Notes: generated by a model from the letters alone, not told the origin. Numbered from the stretch's first letter, positions 21,690 through 34,834 are shown. The stretch is DNA of 64,000 bases from Pictodentalium vernedei (GCA_031216915.1 CM062294.1:27156985-27220984); one strand, 5' to 3'. Translations and numbers: made by a program.

Positions 21690-23400
21690 TCTTCTGAGAG
21701 AAATATAATCCCCCGAGGAATGGTCTTGATCCGGATGTTACAGTAGATTTTTTTAACAATTTATTGTGTAAATCCGTACCAGAAAATAATAACTATCAAT
21801 ACAAGAGTAAACCCGTGAACATTGAGGTCTCTCATAACACCGACAAAATTACAGCGGACGAAGTATACAGATCCTTCCGCCAGCCGAAAAACAATAAATC
21901 TACAGGTTCCCACGGCGTGCCGAATGATTTTTTGAAATTAATAATCGCATACATTACAGACGAAGTTGTGAAATTGTTTAATCAGGTTCTAGAGTCTCGA
22001 CATTATCCTTTTAGTTGGAATAGACCAGTTCTTACAACATTATATAAAAATGGTGATAGACACGACCAAAATAACTATCGCGCTATAGCCCAAAGCAATA
22101 CCATTGGTAAACTGTTTAATAAGGTAATTAATTCCAGATTTGACAGCTTCCTGGAAGATAATAAAATAATAAGTGAAAACCAGATTGGCTTCTGGAAGGG
22201 TTGCAGTACAATCGATAGTATATTTGTTCTGAAAACTACAATAAATAAATACAGAAAGCTTAAAAATCCTCTGTATGCTGTTTTCGTAGATTTCAGGAAA
22301 GCATTTGATACTATAGATAGAACAATACTTTTTCGAAAACTACAATACATTGGTATAAATGGACAGATTCTAGAAACCTTGATTTCAATGTATAAGTCGA
22401 GTTTCTACATTTCGAAAAGAAACAACGGACTGGGTCCACCTCAACTATCAACTATCGGGGCCAGGCAGGGGTGTTACCTCTCGCCGACCCTCTTTAAAAT
22501 ATTTATTGATGATGTTAAAGACATATTTGATGATACATGTCAACCATTCCATCTAAATAATTATTCCTTGAATCATTTACTTTTCGCAGATGATCTTGCA
22601 TAACTATCAGATCAGCTTTCAAAATTGTCTAAATCAATTGGTAAATGTCGCTAGAGAAAACAATGTTTATATAAATATTGGTAAAACAAAAAGTATGGTA
22701 TTCCGGGTTCGCGAACCATCTGTCTCCCCAATTTTTACCTGGACTTGCAAATGCTCGAACACACAAGTAATGTCAACTACCTAGGATTAACAATCTCACA
22801 AAATGGTAAATTGCAAAACGGCCAAAACGACTTGAGCATGAAAGGCTTGAGGTCATTATACTCACTAAATGATTCTTTTAATCAGAAATAGCACCCGACA
22901 GAACAAGTATATTCAAGTCTTTTCGATAACTTGATCTAACCCATTTTACTCTATAGGTGTGAAATGTTCTCGTTGGAACTTAATCACAAACATGTAAGTC
23001 GCTCCGCGTGTGAAAATGTACATATTAAATTTTGCAGACTGTTACTCGAGGTAAATAAGAATGTGTCAAATAATGCAGTACGAGCTGAGTAAGGACGATA
23101 TCCCTTGATTATCGACGCAATATTACAACAAATCAAATATTACTGTAAATTAACTTCCCAGGATTCTACCATATTGCTTGGTGAAGCATTTTGTGAAACA
23201 AAGAAGCATGACCTCAATAATTTAAAGAAAATTCTGTATGAATACATTGGTATATCTATCGAACAACTGTGTCGCGAAAAAGTTATTAAAATGATTTTAA
23301 CAGGGAAAGGTACAGCAAGGCAGATAAGATACGATAAGATAAGATTTATTCAGCAAATACAACACAATAAAGGCATATTGCTACACACAGAATCACCATA
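21690..23400 (+). mobile_element. LINE-C, plus-strand reverse transcriptase fragment
   Basis: A LINE lacking its endonuclease. The reverse transcriptase at 21764-22603 has VFVDFRKAFDTIDR, IGARQGCYLSPTLFKIFIDD and the catalytic FADD at 22583-22594, directly followed by a premature TAA. Connected similarity continues in other frames to about 23320 (NYLGLTIS, AVRAE, GRYPLI). The copy ends in a GATAA-type short repeat near 23325-23350. It belongs to the same family as LINE-D. Confidence 0.85.
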
Positions 23401-23562
23401 AACAGAATCATAAAACACACTAATTCATATGGCATACATAAATCATATTACAGATAAGTTCCTCTTGTGAAGGGAGAACTGAACCATGTTACAAATAACA
23501 TTACACAGCATTGCATTATCATTAATCATTATTTTCTGTTGTAATTCTTTATTAACGTGACA

Positions 23563-23827
23563 TGTACAGTACGTGGAGAGTGTATTATCACTAAATCACC
23601 CGCAGAGTGGAGATTCCACCCAAGCAATAATTTCAAATTTGTTGCAAAGCATAACCAGTACAAGCAAAGTTTCAGCCAATGGACCTCCGGGTTAAACCCG
23701 GAGGTCCATTGGCTGAAACACTGCTTGTGTTTTTTGTCGATATGTACAAAATTTGAAAGTTATAGCTTGGGTGACAGCTCCACTCCGCGGGTGATTTAGT
23801 TATAATCCACTCTCCACGTACTGTACA
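23563..23827. mobile_element. Palindromic foldback MITE, 265 bp
   Basis: Two arms of about 130 bp face each other. The outer words are TGTACAGTACGTGGAGAG and its complement; the centre is GGACCTCCGGGTTAAACCCGGAGGTCC. It occupies the junction between LINE-C (plus) and LINE-D (minus). Confidence 0.8.
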
Positions 23828-25534
23828 ATACAATTCAGCATAACAAATGTAACATTTACAATTACTTTAAATTTGTCCATTGTATCCATTAAAGGAAAGT
23901 CAATTTTTTTGCGCGAAATAATTTTTCTCTCAGTCGTGCATAAAGCGGACATTCCATTACGAAATGCCATTCCGTTTCCACCTCCCCCATTGTACAAGCT
24001 TCGAATATTCTGTGTTCCATAGGACGAGGAGGTTGTAAATGCCTTCCACGTTTAATCCACAGTTTGTGGTTGCTGATGCTTTATCGCGTAAAATTGTTTC
24101 CAGCTTCAACGGAAGAAGTGTGAATGAGATACGGTTACATTTGATAATCTACTTTGAATAGTCGATAAGTCCTAAGTTTGTTTTTCTCCTATTCTCTTAT
24201 CATCATTGTGTTTATCTTCTTTAAATAATTTAATATGGTCCGATTCAAGTTTGGACTTTAGAAGATTAATTTTACTTCTGGAAACTTCAGTTTCATTCAA
24301 ACTGTTAAATCCAAGTCTTTTAAGCTTTTCACTTATTGAGTCAGGGAGTTTAATTTCTTAGCTTCCACAAAAGCATCATTCAGAATGGTACTCGGGGAAG
24401 TAGAAAGCAATTTACCAGTATAATTTGCGAATCGCACTAAAGCATCTAATGTTATTGGATACCGACCTGGATCCGCGCGTACCGCATGGTTGGAGGAATG
24501 TTTACCTACATTTAAGATCAGTTTGCAGAACTTGATATGGGTCATTTCACTCGGTGCGGTATCTCTGTTCCTCATATTCAACTCCGTTGACCATATTTCA
24601 CTGCGTATAATAATATAGGCTTAATTAGTTTATCAAACAGCTTAGAAAAGACAACCACGGTTGGTGTGCATTTCTGTTTGAACGAGCTGTGTAAATTGTA
24701 CAGAGCCTTGAGCCCCTTGAGACTAAGTTCAGACTGTGCATGTTTCAGGGCGCAATTTTCCGGAAGGGTTAACCCTAGGTATGTGTATTTTGAGGTACAT
24801 TCCAGTTCTTTACCCCTACTGGAAATTTTTTGATATTCTTTATTTTTCGGGCCTTAAAAATTATATATTTCATCTTGACTATGTTTATCAACAACTTGTT
24901 TTGCTTTCTGTACGCTTCTAGCTGCCCAGACAGTTCTGTAGTCCCCTTTGTGAGTCTCAGGTCAGCACTAAGTCACCCGCAAATAATAAGTGATTCAACT
25001 TACGGTTGTTCAAGTTTATTGGATCACAGTCTTTATAAAAAAAACCCACTGATGTCATCTATAATTATTTTAAACAAAATAGGCGAAATGGTACATGCCT
25101 GCCTCATGCCAATTGTCGACAGCAGGGGTGGTCCAATACCTCGATTTGTTTTTATACAGAAGTGACTTGGTCGATAGAGCGATTCTATTATTTGTGAAAC
25201 AGGTCCCGTGACTCCAATTCTTTTTATTTTTTCAAAAAGTATTGATCGATCCTCTGTGTCGAACACATTCTTAAAGTCCACAAACGCAGCGTATAAGGGT
25301 TTCTTCAGCTTCTTATATTTGTTGATTGCAGACTTGAGAACAAACACACTGTCGATCGTATTCCGTTTGTCTCGAAATCCAAATTGATTTTCACTAATTA
25401 AGTAATTATCTTCTAAAAAATCATTAATTCTGCGGTTTATAATTTTGTTGACCAGCTTCTCCTGTAATTGTCAGGATTATAGGATTACTAGGTCTTTTTC
25501 TCATAGCATGAACAATTGTGCTCATTTTTTTTGT

Positions 25535-26174
25535 TTAACCCTTTGGGACTTTAATTATCCTGACGTTCAAACGTCACTGGGAATTCACTTTCTTCAACGT
25601 TTTTTTTAAAATGCGACATCAAACGTCGGGAAGTACAGATAACAAGATATTTTTCACATTAGTGATTATCTGGTTGAGGGAGCTAGACTATTTTTGGTGG
25701 TCTGAATTTGTTATTCAAAACTTGTTTTATTACAAATTATTGGAGAGTGCCCACAGGCATTCTCCAATAATTTGTAATAAAACAAAAACATTTATATAAA
25801 CAAAATATTATTTATGTTTGACTGAATATGAAAGAGAAGGGAGGGAAGTGTTGGCTTTTGCTCTGGTATCCTCACTTTTTGAAAGCCCTGCATGATAGTG
25901 GCTTCTTGCACTTAACCAGTTAATAAGTCTTGACAGCAGGATTGCATTTGTATTTTAAGCTGCAGACATTTGGCTCAACGGTTGTCACTGAGCACTATTC
26001 GGAAGAAAATAGAATTGAGGTTAAAACTTAAAAAAATCCAAAAATAATAACAAAACAAATGACCATGAAGTATCAAGGCGCTGTTTGATTTCTTGCGTCA
26101 TAACACGTACACAAGTATCAACGCACTGTTTGATTTCGTACGTCATAAGACGTACAAAAGTATCAAAGGGTTAA
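25535..26174. mobile_element. TTAA MITE, 640 bp, piggyBac-like ends
   Basis: It begins TTAACCCTTTGG and ends CAAAGGGTTAA. The right part holds a 45 bp tandem duplication (about 26071-26160) with ACGTCATAA words. An internal perfect hairpin lies at about 25725-25790 (TTGTTTTATTACAAATTATT and its complement around GTGCCCACAGGCA). It is inserted in LINE-D. Confidence 0.7.
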
Positions 26175-26237
26175 GGAATTTGCAGGTTGAGTCAAACCAC
26201 TTGCGCTTAGGTTTTTGTTTACCTTTTCAATCTGGTA

Positions 26238-26449
26238 TTAACCCCCTTCACTCTAATGTCAAAATACCAAAATTTCAGGAAGCTGTTTTTCCCATAATGC
26301 ATCTAGAAATTTAACCAATTCAATCTCGTTTGACAGAGCTCAATGAGCTCTGTCAAACGGGATTGAATTGGTTAAATTTCTAGTTGCATTATGGGAAATT
26401 TTTCCTGCATGAAATTTTTATATTTTGACATCAGTGTGTAGGGGGTTAA
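26238..26449. mobile_element. TTAA MITE, 212 bp, fully palindromic
   Basis: TTAACCCCCTTCACTC... at the left faces its near complement at the right, with TTAA at both borders. The centre, TTGACAGAGCTCAATGAGCTC, is almost perfectly self-complementary. It lies in LINE-D, 60 bp from the previous MITE. Confidence 0.8.
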
Positions 26450-26771
26450 CCTACAAGCTGTCTTATGAACTGAATTTATTATACCTGTTAAGTCATGGAC
26501 TGCATCTTCTGTGCCATCCCTGGTAACTGAATAAGTCTTCATCTTGAGGTTTTGAATTTTAGACTGTATTTCAGGACTATTTAGTGGTTCTATTGCTTTA
26601 TGTTCGCTGTCCTTTGTCCATTTCAAAGTAAATTTTGGATTCGTTTTATGTCGTCTTTTGTTCCCATCTGTCATTTGAAATTGAATGTGAAACGCTAACT
26701 GGCTATGGTCCGAATACTCATTTGGAGATTTAACACAAAAATATTTTGCTTCCGAGAGATATCGATCAGAT

Positions 26772-27120
26772 TTATTTATTGGTGTTTTAAGATCACATAT
26801 TTCTGCACAATGGCTAATAATGACCATGACAGTTTTACGGGTGGAGGAAGCCGGAGTACCCGGAGAGAACCACCGAGCAACGGCGAGCAACGGTCAGCTC
26901 CCCAACATACTAACTCCACGGGGTTAGCATTGGTTGAAGACAGGTGCATCATCGACGTGCAGTACGCCTTAGTGCACAGCGCCACCGTGCCACCACACGG
27001 GCAGTAGGGGGTGAAGCGTCTTGCTCAAGGACACAACGCGATTGCCGCATGTGGGATTCGAACCGAAGACCTCTCGACTTGCAGCCTGCACCTCTATCTA
27101 CTGAGCCACCGCGCCCCCTT
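26772..27120 (-). mobile_element. tRNA-headed SINE inserted in LINE-D, 12 bp target duplication
   Basis: A full-length minus-strand copy of the 12718 family. TATCGATCAGAT flanks it at 26760-26771 and 27121-27132. The LINE-D endonuclease frame continues on both sides of the duplication, so the SINE arrived after the LINE. Confidence 0.93.
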
Positions 27121-27184
27121 TATCGATCAGATATCACGACGTAATCCACTATGCTCGCACCATTATATTGATAGCTTGAAGAAG

Positions 27185-27930
27185 ACACGAAGAAGAGTTT
27201 TATAATGCCATTCATGACGATAATAAAAAACAGGGTAAAAATAAATCAAGAACGTATCGCAAGTTCAAAAGTGAATATGTTTTAGAACCGTATTTTGTGC
27301 GCACTCTGTCTTGGGAAGCAAGAAACCTCTTCGATCGTCTTCGAATCAGCAACCACAGTATACTGATCGAAACTGGGAGGCATTCCGAGCCTGCCGTTCC
27401 GGCCATTGAATGAATATGCTCCAGATGCGATTCGGGGGCGGTTGGGGACGAATTCCATTTTATAATAGAATGTCCATTATATGATCAGTTGCGTGATAAA
27501 CTGTTCAAAATGTTCATTGATCATACACCAAACATAAAGGTGGATAATATTACACTCTTCCAGCACATTATGAGGAACAACGTTCCTGAACTGTGCAATC
27601 CGATGTGTAACATAATCCGGCGCTTCTTCATCTTACGGGATTCTGAAGCCCAGCAGTGATTTATGATTTATGGTAATCATTGTGATGCCTTCTAAATGAA
27701 TGACTGTATGATTATATATATACCTTTTCTCCCCCCACCCCCACTGCATGTGTAACATACGTCTGTCCAGGGTGAGATAGCAGGGAGAGACAGATGTATC
27801 CCACCCCACCCACGTGACGTTATACATTTATAGCGCGCGCAAAAGCAGCCTTCGGGCTGCTTTGAAGCAAGCCTAATAGACAACGTGTACGTGAAATTGG
27901 AAAAACCAAGGAATGCTATGCCATCCAATC
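27185..27930 (+). mobile_element. LINE 3' end, plus strand (C-terminal domain and 3' UTR)
   Basis: A plus-strand frame from 27194 to 27658 reads EEFYNAIHDDNKK...KSRTYRKFKSEYVLEP and ends in the Cys/His region CSRCDSG...EFHFIIECPLYDQLRDKLF. One TGA interrupts it near 27408. The tail is the same family as LINE-C/D, but in opposite orientation to the adjoining LINE-D. Downstream to about 27930 is probable 3' UTR with C-rich sequence. Confidence 0.75.
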
Positions 27931-27939
27931 CAAACCGGA

Positions 27940-28325
27940 AACCGGAAGTAAAAACACGGGGAACCCCAGCTCTCGTTTTCAGAAGCGAACAAATCGAATG
28001 ACGCCCCCTAAAAAGCGAACGGTGTAATGCGAGATTTCTCCATAGATCATTCCATGCAGACTGTGAATAATTTATTGAACATGCTTTTCAAAATTAAATT
28101 TTTTCCAAACAAACTCAACTGTCGTTTGCTTTGCTGACTAAATGACAGAAATTGTCGAAAAGCTAAATGTCCCCATAATCTGCACATTGGATTTCAGCGT
28201 CTGCTGGCTGGCTGTTGGGATCCCGCTGTTGTTCGATTCTGCGGAGTATTCTGTCACGTGATTTATCTGTTTTGCATTTGCAAAACGCTGTTCACTTCAA
28301 ACCAACACTGCGTGTTATTGGAACA
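27940..28325. other. Unannotated spacer before the satellite
   Basis: No open frame, repeat or motif recognised. Confidence 0.4.
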
Positions 28326-28329
28326 AAGT

Positions 28330-30505
28330 GAACCGAAAACAGACAGGTCAGTGGTGTCGTCGCATGACTTCCCTAGCAACCACATCGCCCCTTAGCAACC
28401 GGCTAACTACTGGTCCGATTTTGACCAAATTCGGTATACGAACCCAAAATGCATTGTAAATAAAAACAGACATATCAATGTTGACGTCTCGTGACTTCCC
28501 TAGCAACCAGAGCGCGTCCTTAGCAACCGGCTAACTACTGGGCCGATTTGGACCAAATTCGGTATACGGATCCAGAATGCATTGCAAATGAAAACAGATA
28601 GATGAATGATGACATCACGTGACTTCCCTAGCAACCAGAGCGCCCCTTAGCAACGGACTAACTACTGGTCCGATTTTGACCAAATTCGGTATACGAACCC
28701 AAAATGCATTGCAAATAAAAACAGACATATCAATGTTGACGTCTCGTGACTTCCCTAGAAACCAGAGGGCGCCCTTAGCAACGGGCTAACTACTGGGCCG
28801 ATTTGGACCAAATTCGGTATACGGACCCAGAATGCAATGCAAATGAAAACAGATAGATCAATGATGACGTCACTGACTTCCCTAGCAACCAGAGCGCCCC
28901 CTTAGCAACGGACTAACTACTGGACCGATTTTGACCAAATTCGGTATAGGGACCCAAAATGCATTGCAAACGAAACACACAGGTCAATGGTGTCGTCGCG
29001 TGACCTCCCTAGCAACCAGAGCGCCCCCTTAGCAACGGGCTAACTACTGGTCCGATTTTGACCAAATTCGCTATACGGACCCAAAATGCATTGCAAATAA
29101 AAACAGACATATCAATGTTGACGTCTCGTGACTTCCCTAGCAACCAGAGCGCGTCCTTAGCAACCGGCTAACTACTGGGCCGATTTGAACCAAATTCGGT
29201 ATACGGATCCAGAATGCATTGCAAATGAAAACAGATAGATGAATGATGACATCACGTGACTTCCCTAGCAACCAGAGCGCCCCTTAACAACGGACTAACT
29301 ACTGGTCCGATTTTGACCAAATTCGGTATACGAACCCAAAATGCATTGCAAATAAAAACAGACATATCAATGTTGACGTCTCGTGACTTCCCTAGAAACC
29401 AGAGGGCGCCCTTAGCAACGAGCTAACTACTGGGCCGATTTGGACCAAATTCGGTATACGGACCCAGAATGCAATGCAAATGAAAACAGATAGATCAATG
29501 ATGACGTCACTGACTTCCCTAGCAACCAGAGCGCCCCCTTAGCAACGGACTAACTACTGGGCCGATTTTGACCAAATTCGGTATAGGGACCCAAAATGCA
29601 TTGCAAACGAAACAGACAGGTCAATGGTGTCGTCGCGTGACCTCCCTAGCAACCAGAGCGCCCCCTTAGCAACGGGCTAACTACTGGTCCGATTTTGACC
29701 AAATTCGGTATACGGACCCAAAATGCATTGCAAATAAAAACAGACATATCAATGTTGACGTTTCGTGACTTCTCTAGCAACCAGAGCGCGTCCTTAGCAA
29801 CCGGCTAACTACTGGGCCGATTTGGACCAAATGTGGTATACCGATCCAGAATGCATAGCAAATGAAAACAGATAAATCAATGATGATGTCACGTGACTTC
29901 CCTAGCAACCAGAGCGCCCCCTTAGCAACGGGCTAACTACTGGGCCGATTTTGACCATATTCGGTATATCGACCCATAATGCATTGCAAACGAAACAGAC
30001 AGATCAATGGTGTCGTCGCGTGACTTCCATAGCAACCATAGCGCCCCCTTAGCAACGAGCTAACTACTGGTCCGATTTTGACCAAATTCGATATACGGAC
30101 CCAAAATGCATTGCAAATAAAAATACATATCAATGTTGACGTCTCGGGACTTCCCTCGCAACCACAGCGCGCCCTTAGGAACGGGCTAACTACTGGGCCG
30201 ATTTGGACCAAATTCGGTATACGGTCCCAGAATGCTTTGAAAATGAAAAGAGATAGATCAGTGATGACGTCACGCGACTTCCCTAGCAACCAGAGCGCCC
30301 ACTTAGCAACGGGCTAACTACTGGGCCGATTTTGACCAAATTCGGTATACGGACCCAAAATGCATTGCAAATGAAAACAGACAGGTCGAAGTTTACGTCT
30401 TTTGATTTCCCTAGCAACCAGAGTGCCCCCTTAGCAACGGGCTAACTAATGGGCCGATTTTGACCAAATTCGGTATGCGGACCCAAAATGTATTGCAAAA
30501 ATCCA
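28330..30505. repeat. 127 bp satellite with 637 bp higher-order repeat
   Basis: Seventeen successive units begin (GACTTCCCTAGCAACC or variant) at 28366, 28493, 28621, 28748, 28875, 29002, 29130, 29258, 29385, 29512, 29639, 29767, 29895, 30022, 30148, 30276 and 30404, spaced 126-128 bp. Diagnostic variants recur every fifth unit: 28493, 29130 and 29767 share AGAGCGCGTCC. This shows a five-unit, 637 bp higher-order period. The most constant block is around GACCAAATTCGGTATACG. Open frames across it are meaningless. Confidence 0.97.
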
Positions 30506-31806
30506 GAAGCACAGGATTAGAAGTTTCATAATTACTCTCAGAATTATCTGTTGTGATAACTACAAACAATACCGGTACGTCGGTATTTTTTCAGTGAAAT
30601 TAATGAAAACGGCTTATTGAAATTAGCACATAAAGCTCTAGGCATATTCACTTCAAACGACAAGTCTGTGCTGTCTTGTGAAGTGTGTATGTCTGTGCTG
30701 CCTTGTGTAGTTTGTGTGTCTGTTGGGCAAATCGCCCAGAAACCTGGTCCAAATCGTCCACAAACTTGGACCGAATCATCCAATAGTCTGGTCCGAATCG
30801 GCCAGAAATATGGTCAGAATAGTCCATAGATCGGGGTGCGAAACGTCCTATATAAAAATCTGGTCCGAATCATGAAACTACATTTGTGATACTCAGTCTT
30901 ATTATTTTAAAGATTGCCTTTTCAGTAAAACTGCATTGGAATATTATCATCGAACTTTTTTTTGCACAGCACTGCTGTATTTTCATGTAGTGGCTACTAA
31001 ACGTTGGTAATAGTAACAATAAATGCTACACGCTATTTGTGAAAAAATAAAAATGAACGCAGCAATTTCCGTAACTCATCGGATAAATTGCGGAAAACAA
31101 CGACGCCATAAATATATCTTCCAATCAAAACAATGATAAAATATCTTTCAATCAGAGGATTGGAAAATATCTTCCAATCAAAACGCAGATAAAAGTAGTT
31201 ATCTCGAAATTTGGTTGGTCCCCTATTCTTTACCAGTAAATGTAGGCCTGCAGCACATTAGGCCTAATGCATCACTTTCGCTCGCTTTTAGGTTTGCCTA
31301 AATTTCATATTATATTGTAGGTCTGATATGTTTTTAGGGGGAAATAAATCTACAAGACAGCATGTACATGCATTAGTTCACAACGCAAAATGTTTTGTTG
31401 GACGACCCCTTAAACACTGTTTAAAATTTTGTTAAGTTTATGTCATTATAATTTGAAAAACACTGTGAGTTGCGCGCGCTTCTTGGTTTTACCAAAGTTC
31501 ATATTTACGTTATTATGACGTTATGCATATCGTATCAGTTTCTTGCTACCAACTAATCCATTTTGATGTCATCAGAATGCCGTGCGATCAAAGTTTGAAG
31601 CTCTAAAACTCTTTAAACCCCAAGATGCCACCGTTCCTAATTGATTTCGTGGTAAATACCTTTGGTATATACATAACTTTTGCATGCTCTTTCCGATGAT
31701 GTAATTAGTTTTTCAAAACAACGAATACCAGATGAGTTGATTATATCAGCACGTGACCGCCGATTACCTCTGCTAACGTAACCGCTGTATGGTGGGGGGA
31801 GAAAAA
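30506..31806. other. Intergenic, minor repeats only
   Basis: Around 30735-30830 there are degenerate copies of a TGGTCCGAATCG word. Around 31110-31190 ATCTTCCAATCAAAAC recurs. Nothing coding was recognised. Confidence 0.5.
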
Positions 31807-31957
31807 TAATCCCTGGTGGGTACGGGTGTGGGATGGGAAAATCTCACCCTCGGGACAAGATATTTGGTCCAGACACTCGGCAAGCCTCGTGTCTGGCCCA
31901 AATACCTTGCCCTCGGGTGAGATTTTCCCATCTCACATCCGTACCCATCAGGGATTA
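31807..31957. repeat. Imperfect palindrome, ~70 bp arms
   Basis: TAATCCCTGGTGGGTACGGG...GGGAAAATCTCACCCTCGGG and its complement face each other around a 5-6 base centre at about 31885. A MITE-like hairpin with no coding capacity. Confidence 0.75.
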
Positions 31958-31961
31958 TAAT

Positions 31962-34112
31962 AGTCATGGGTGTATCCGTCGTTTCTTCATTGTCCAAATT
32001 ATATTTTCATTCATTTCGTTTTTTATTGTTTTATTATATTGTTGCATTATGTCGGAAACCGGGGCTTTGTCGCTGCTGGAAGAAATAGATTCACGCCGCG
32101 TATTCAGCCAAAACCCAAGGAGTGTCGCCCGAATCCGTGCGTGAACGTCTGTCTCGCCGTAACGAACCCGCCCGTTTCACTTTTGTTGGGGTGGTTCTTA
32201 TCCTGAAGGGGTTAATAACTTTTCCTCGAAAAGCATAAATCAACAGGGGTTCACTGAAAACAACAATTTTAATACATATACAAATAAATAAATATGGTAA
32301 TTTGTGACTTACATGGAATCCAATGAATATCATAACCAATACGTCAATCGATCACCCCTCCCCACCCACACAGTTTTTGAGTCATTTGCGGGACCACATT
32401 ATCTGTTGTCGCTGGTTTTTCCTCCTTTTCGCTGGTGTTTGTTCCTTGGTCGCCTCTTCACTTCACCCTTTCCCTTCCGTCGCAGGGCCACTAACGTATT
32501 GTCACTTTATCGGACGCCTCTGCTCTACCATGTGATGGAATGCCACTCTACCACTGCCGTAGCGCGTCCATTAGCTTATTGTCATTTTACTTGACGCTTT
32601 TCACACAAGCAGTCGCCACCAATGGGGTTAAACTCCCCCTTACCTTTGTCTCAGAATGATGTTCATACAGTCGAAGCCTACTACGCCTACGTGTGACGTC
32701 TGTGGCGAAGCAGGGTTAAGTTACCTAAAAAGTGATCGTCTAGTGGATTTAGGTTCGGACTTCAGTTGTGTCTGTTGGCCACAGGTCAATTCGAAGAGTC
32801 AAGCCAAGAGGTTCCCAGTTTCTTTGGAGTCTGCAGAAGTTCTTGAAGTACTGCAGCCGCAGAGAATGGGTAAAGTCAAAAACAAATAAAATGTACTTAC
32901 AATTTTCTATTTATTAAGTTCCCTAAGTAAAAGTCCTAATTCTACACTGTTTCTCTCTGGCACGAAAATAGGAGAGACGAAATAAAATATAAAATAATCT
33001 AAGTCAAGATATTTCCATAATGTGTTCCACCTCCAATTGTAATCCGGCCTGGCAGCGATCCCCCACGAAATTAGGAGAGAGTTCTACAAGTTCTATGCAC
33101 GATGGAAGCCCAGAGAGAAGTGAAATCCCTGGGTCCAGATTCCAGTATTTATACTGTTGTGTACGTGACTCTGGAGAGCAGCTCGTCACGTCCACAAGAG
33201 CATAATGTCAAGGTTGACGCCACAAGACGCCACATATGCCCCAAGATGGCGGAGAGGGTGTAGCAGGGTTATCCCGTGCTATCAGTATGAATTTTCAAAC
33301 TAAAATGACGTTGGCACGCTATCTGTTAAGAATAATAAAGCATGTCCTTTTATCATTTTCAAGGTTGGCAATACAGCACAAAGTGCCCTTAAGTATTACT
33401 GCACGTGCTTGTTTACCAAGTTCCCACCTCTGAAAGTAGAGTCGAGGTTAGGTAAGGTTAGAAAACAGTGCAAATTTCTGTCTGAAGGATTGTGATGAGG
33501 TTAGTACAGGTCAGCTTACTGGAGAGAAAGTTTCTATACAAACTGTCAGAGACTCGTCAACGATCCATCACCAACATCTAGTGCTTACTGTAGGAGTGTG
33601 AGAACTTATTGTGTAGTACATTTGCACTGTTAGTACGGATGCACTATTACATATTAATACTGGTTATAGAAATTCTATACATTGGGAATATTTTGAGAAT
33701 GCATTGAAGAGTAGCTATGCCTTTAACAAGTCCATTGAGAACAATTTTCATATTTATTGAAGCCATAAGATCTTCAGAGAATTGTTACCAAATGGAACTT
33801 GGCCACTCTTGTTAACACCTAAAGAGTCAAGACTCCCAGGCCAAAGTAAATTAACCCTATGGGTTCCATGGAGGGCATTTCGTCACATGTGCCTTCTATA
33901 ACAGGTAATGCCGCTTACCTAAATGCAAATATCTCCCTGGGCTCGTGCTTCGTGTTTCTGATCCTATTCTCATATATGGCCACCGACTTGGCCCGTGACT
34001 GCTGCTAGTCTAAATATGAGCTCCGTGGCTCCCCTACTTTCGCACCGATGCGGCACCTCCTCTAACCTATAGCATGGGACATCCAGATCTACTCGCAACG
34101 ACCGACAGCCTA
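31962..34112. other. Intergenic, no recognised gene
   Basis: Short open frames (32091-32889, 33004-33433) lack conserved motifs. A loose duplication occurs around 32490-32600 (CACTAACGTATTGTCA / CATTAGCTTATTGTCA). Confidence 0.4.
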
Positions 34113-34700
34113 ATAGCCCAAGAACATTAGGTTTCACTAGGGAAAAAAATCGGAGAAAGCTGATTTTTGCAGGGAATGTCGAGTACATGTCACTGAACGA
34201 TTAGACAAAAGTCCCCTAAAATCCCAGTTGAGCTTTTTTTCTACAGCCTTTTTTCGAAAACGCGTTTGAAAAAACTCAAAAAAAATCGCACGAACTTTGT
34301 AACCTCGAATTGATCCAACTGTATTTTTTGTTTACGCGTATTTCGAGCTACATAATGTCTAATATACATTTACCTAGAGGAAAATGTGCATTCTGTGACA
34401 ATTTCTGCGAAAAATTATTGAAAATTCACAAAAAAGTATCGGATTTACGCAAAAAATGACGATTTTCCTAACGGATTTGCCCAAAGGGTCGTAGTACAGA
34501 ACGGGATGTTAGTTGGATAGACGATAAAAAATCCACCACCATTTGAAGATTTTTATCATTGCTTACAAAATAGACATTATGGAATACCCCCTCTGCTTCT
34601 GGCCGAGTTCCCCTTTTGGCATAAAATTCGTCAGCATGAGAACTCAACTATTTTCGGGCTTGGGACCGAACAGACACGTCTGTGTCTGGCAGCATTAGAT

Positions 34701-34758
34701 CAATAAATAATATTTACAGAATGTACAAAAATCAATAAATAATATTTACAGAATGTAC
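34701..34758. repeat. ~33 bp tandem duplication
   Basis: ATCAATAAATAATATTTACAG followed by AATGTACAAA occurs twice in a row, downstream of the PIN-like gene. Confidence 0.75.
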
Positions 34759-34834
34759 AAATCAATCAACATGGATTAAGTTACATTGACTATTATCAAC
34801 GCTATATACAGAAATGACATGACCTATGTACGTA

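Larger units (their letters stand above)
23832..27190 (-). mobile_element. LINE-D, minus strand, broken by two MITEs and a SINE
   Basis: Read from high to low coordinates. The end of the AP endonuclease (ASIVDYVVIS, about 27165-27133) is cut by a SINE and resumes at 26759 with KSPNEYSDHSQLAFHIQ. RT pieces lie at about 25470-25033 (AFVDFKNVFDTEDR, GMRQACTISPILFKIIIDD) and a later domain at 24581-24333 (HIKFCKLILNV). A Cys/His C-terminus lies at about 24060-23880 (EACTMGEVETEWHFVMECPLY). MITEs at 25535-26174 and 26238-26449 interrupt it, and the RT N-terminus is lost. Frames shift repeatedly; this is a dead copy of the LINE-C family. Confidence 0.8.

Noticed and set aside
29933-30289. 118-residue ORF on the minus strand
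   Set aside because: It lies wholly in the 127 bp satellite and its protein repeats with the same period.
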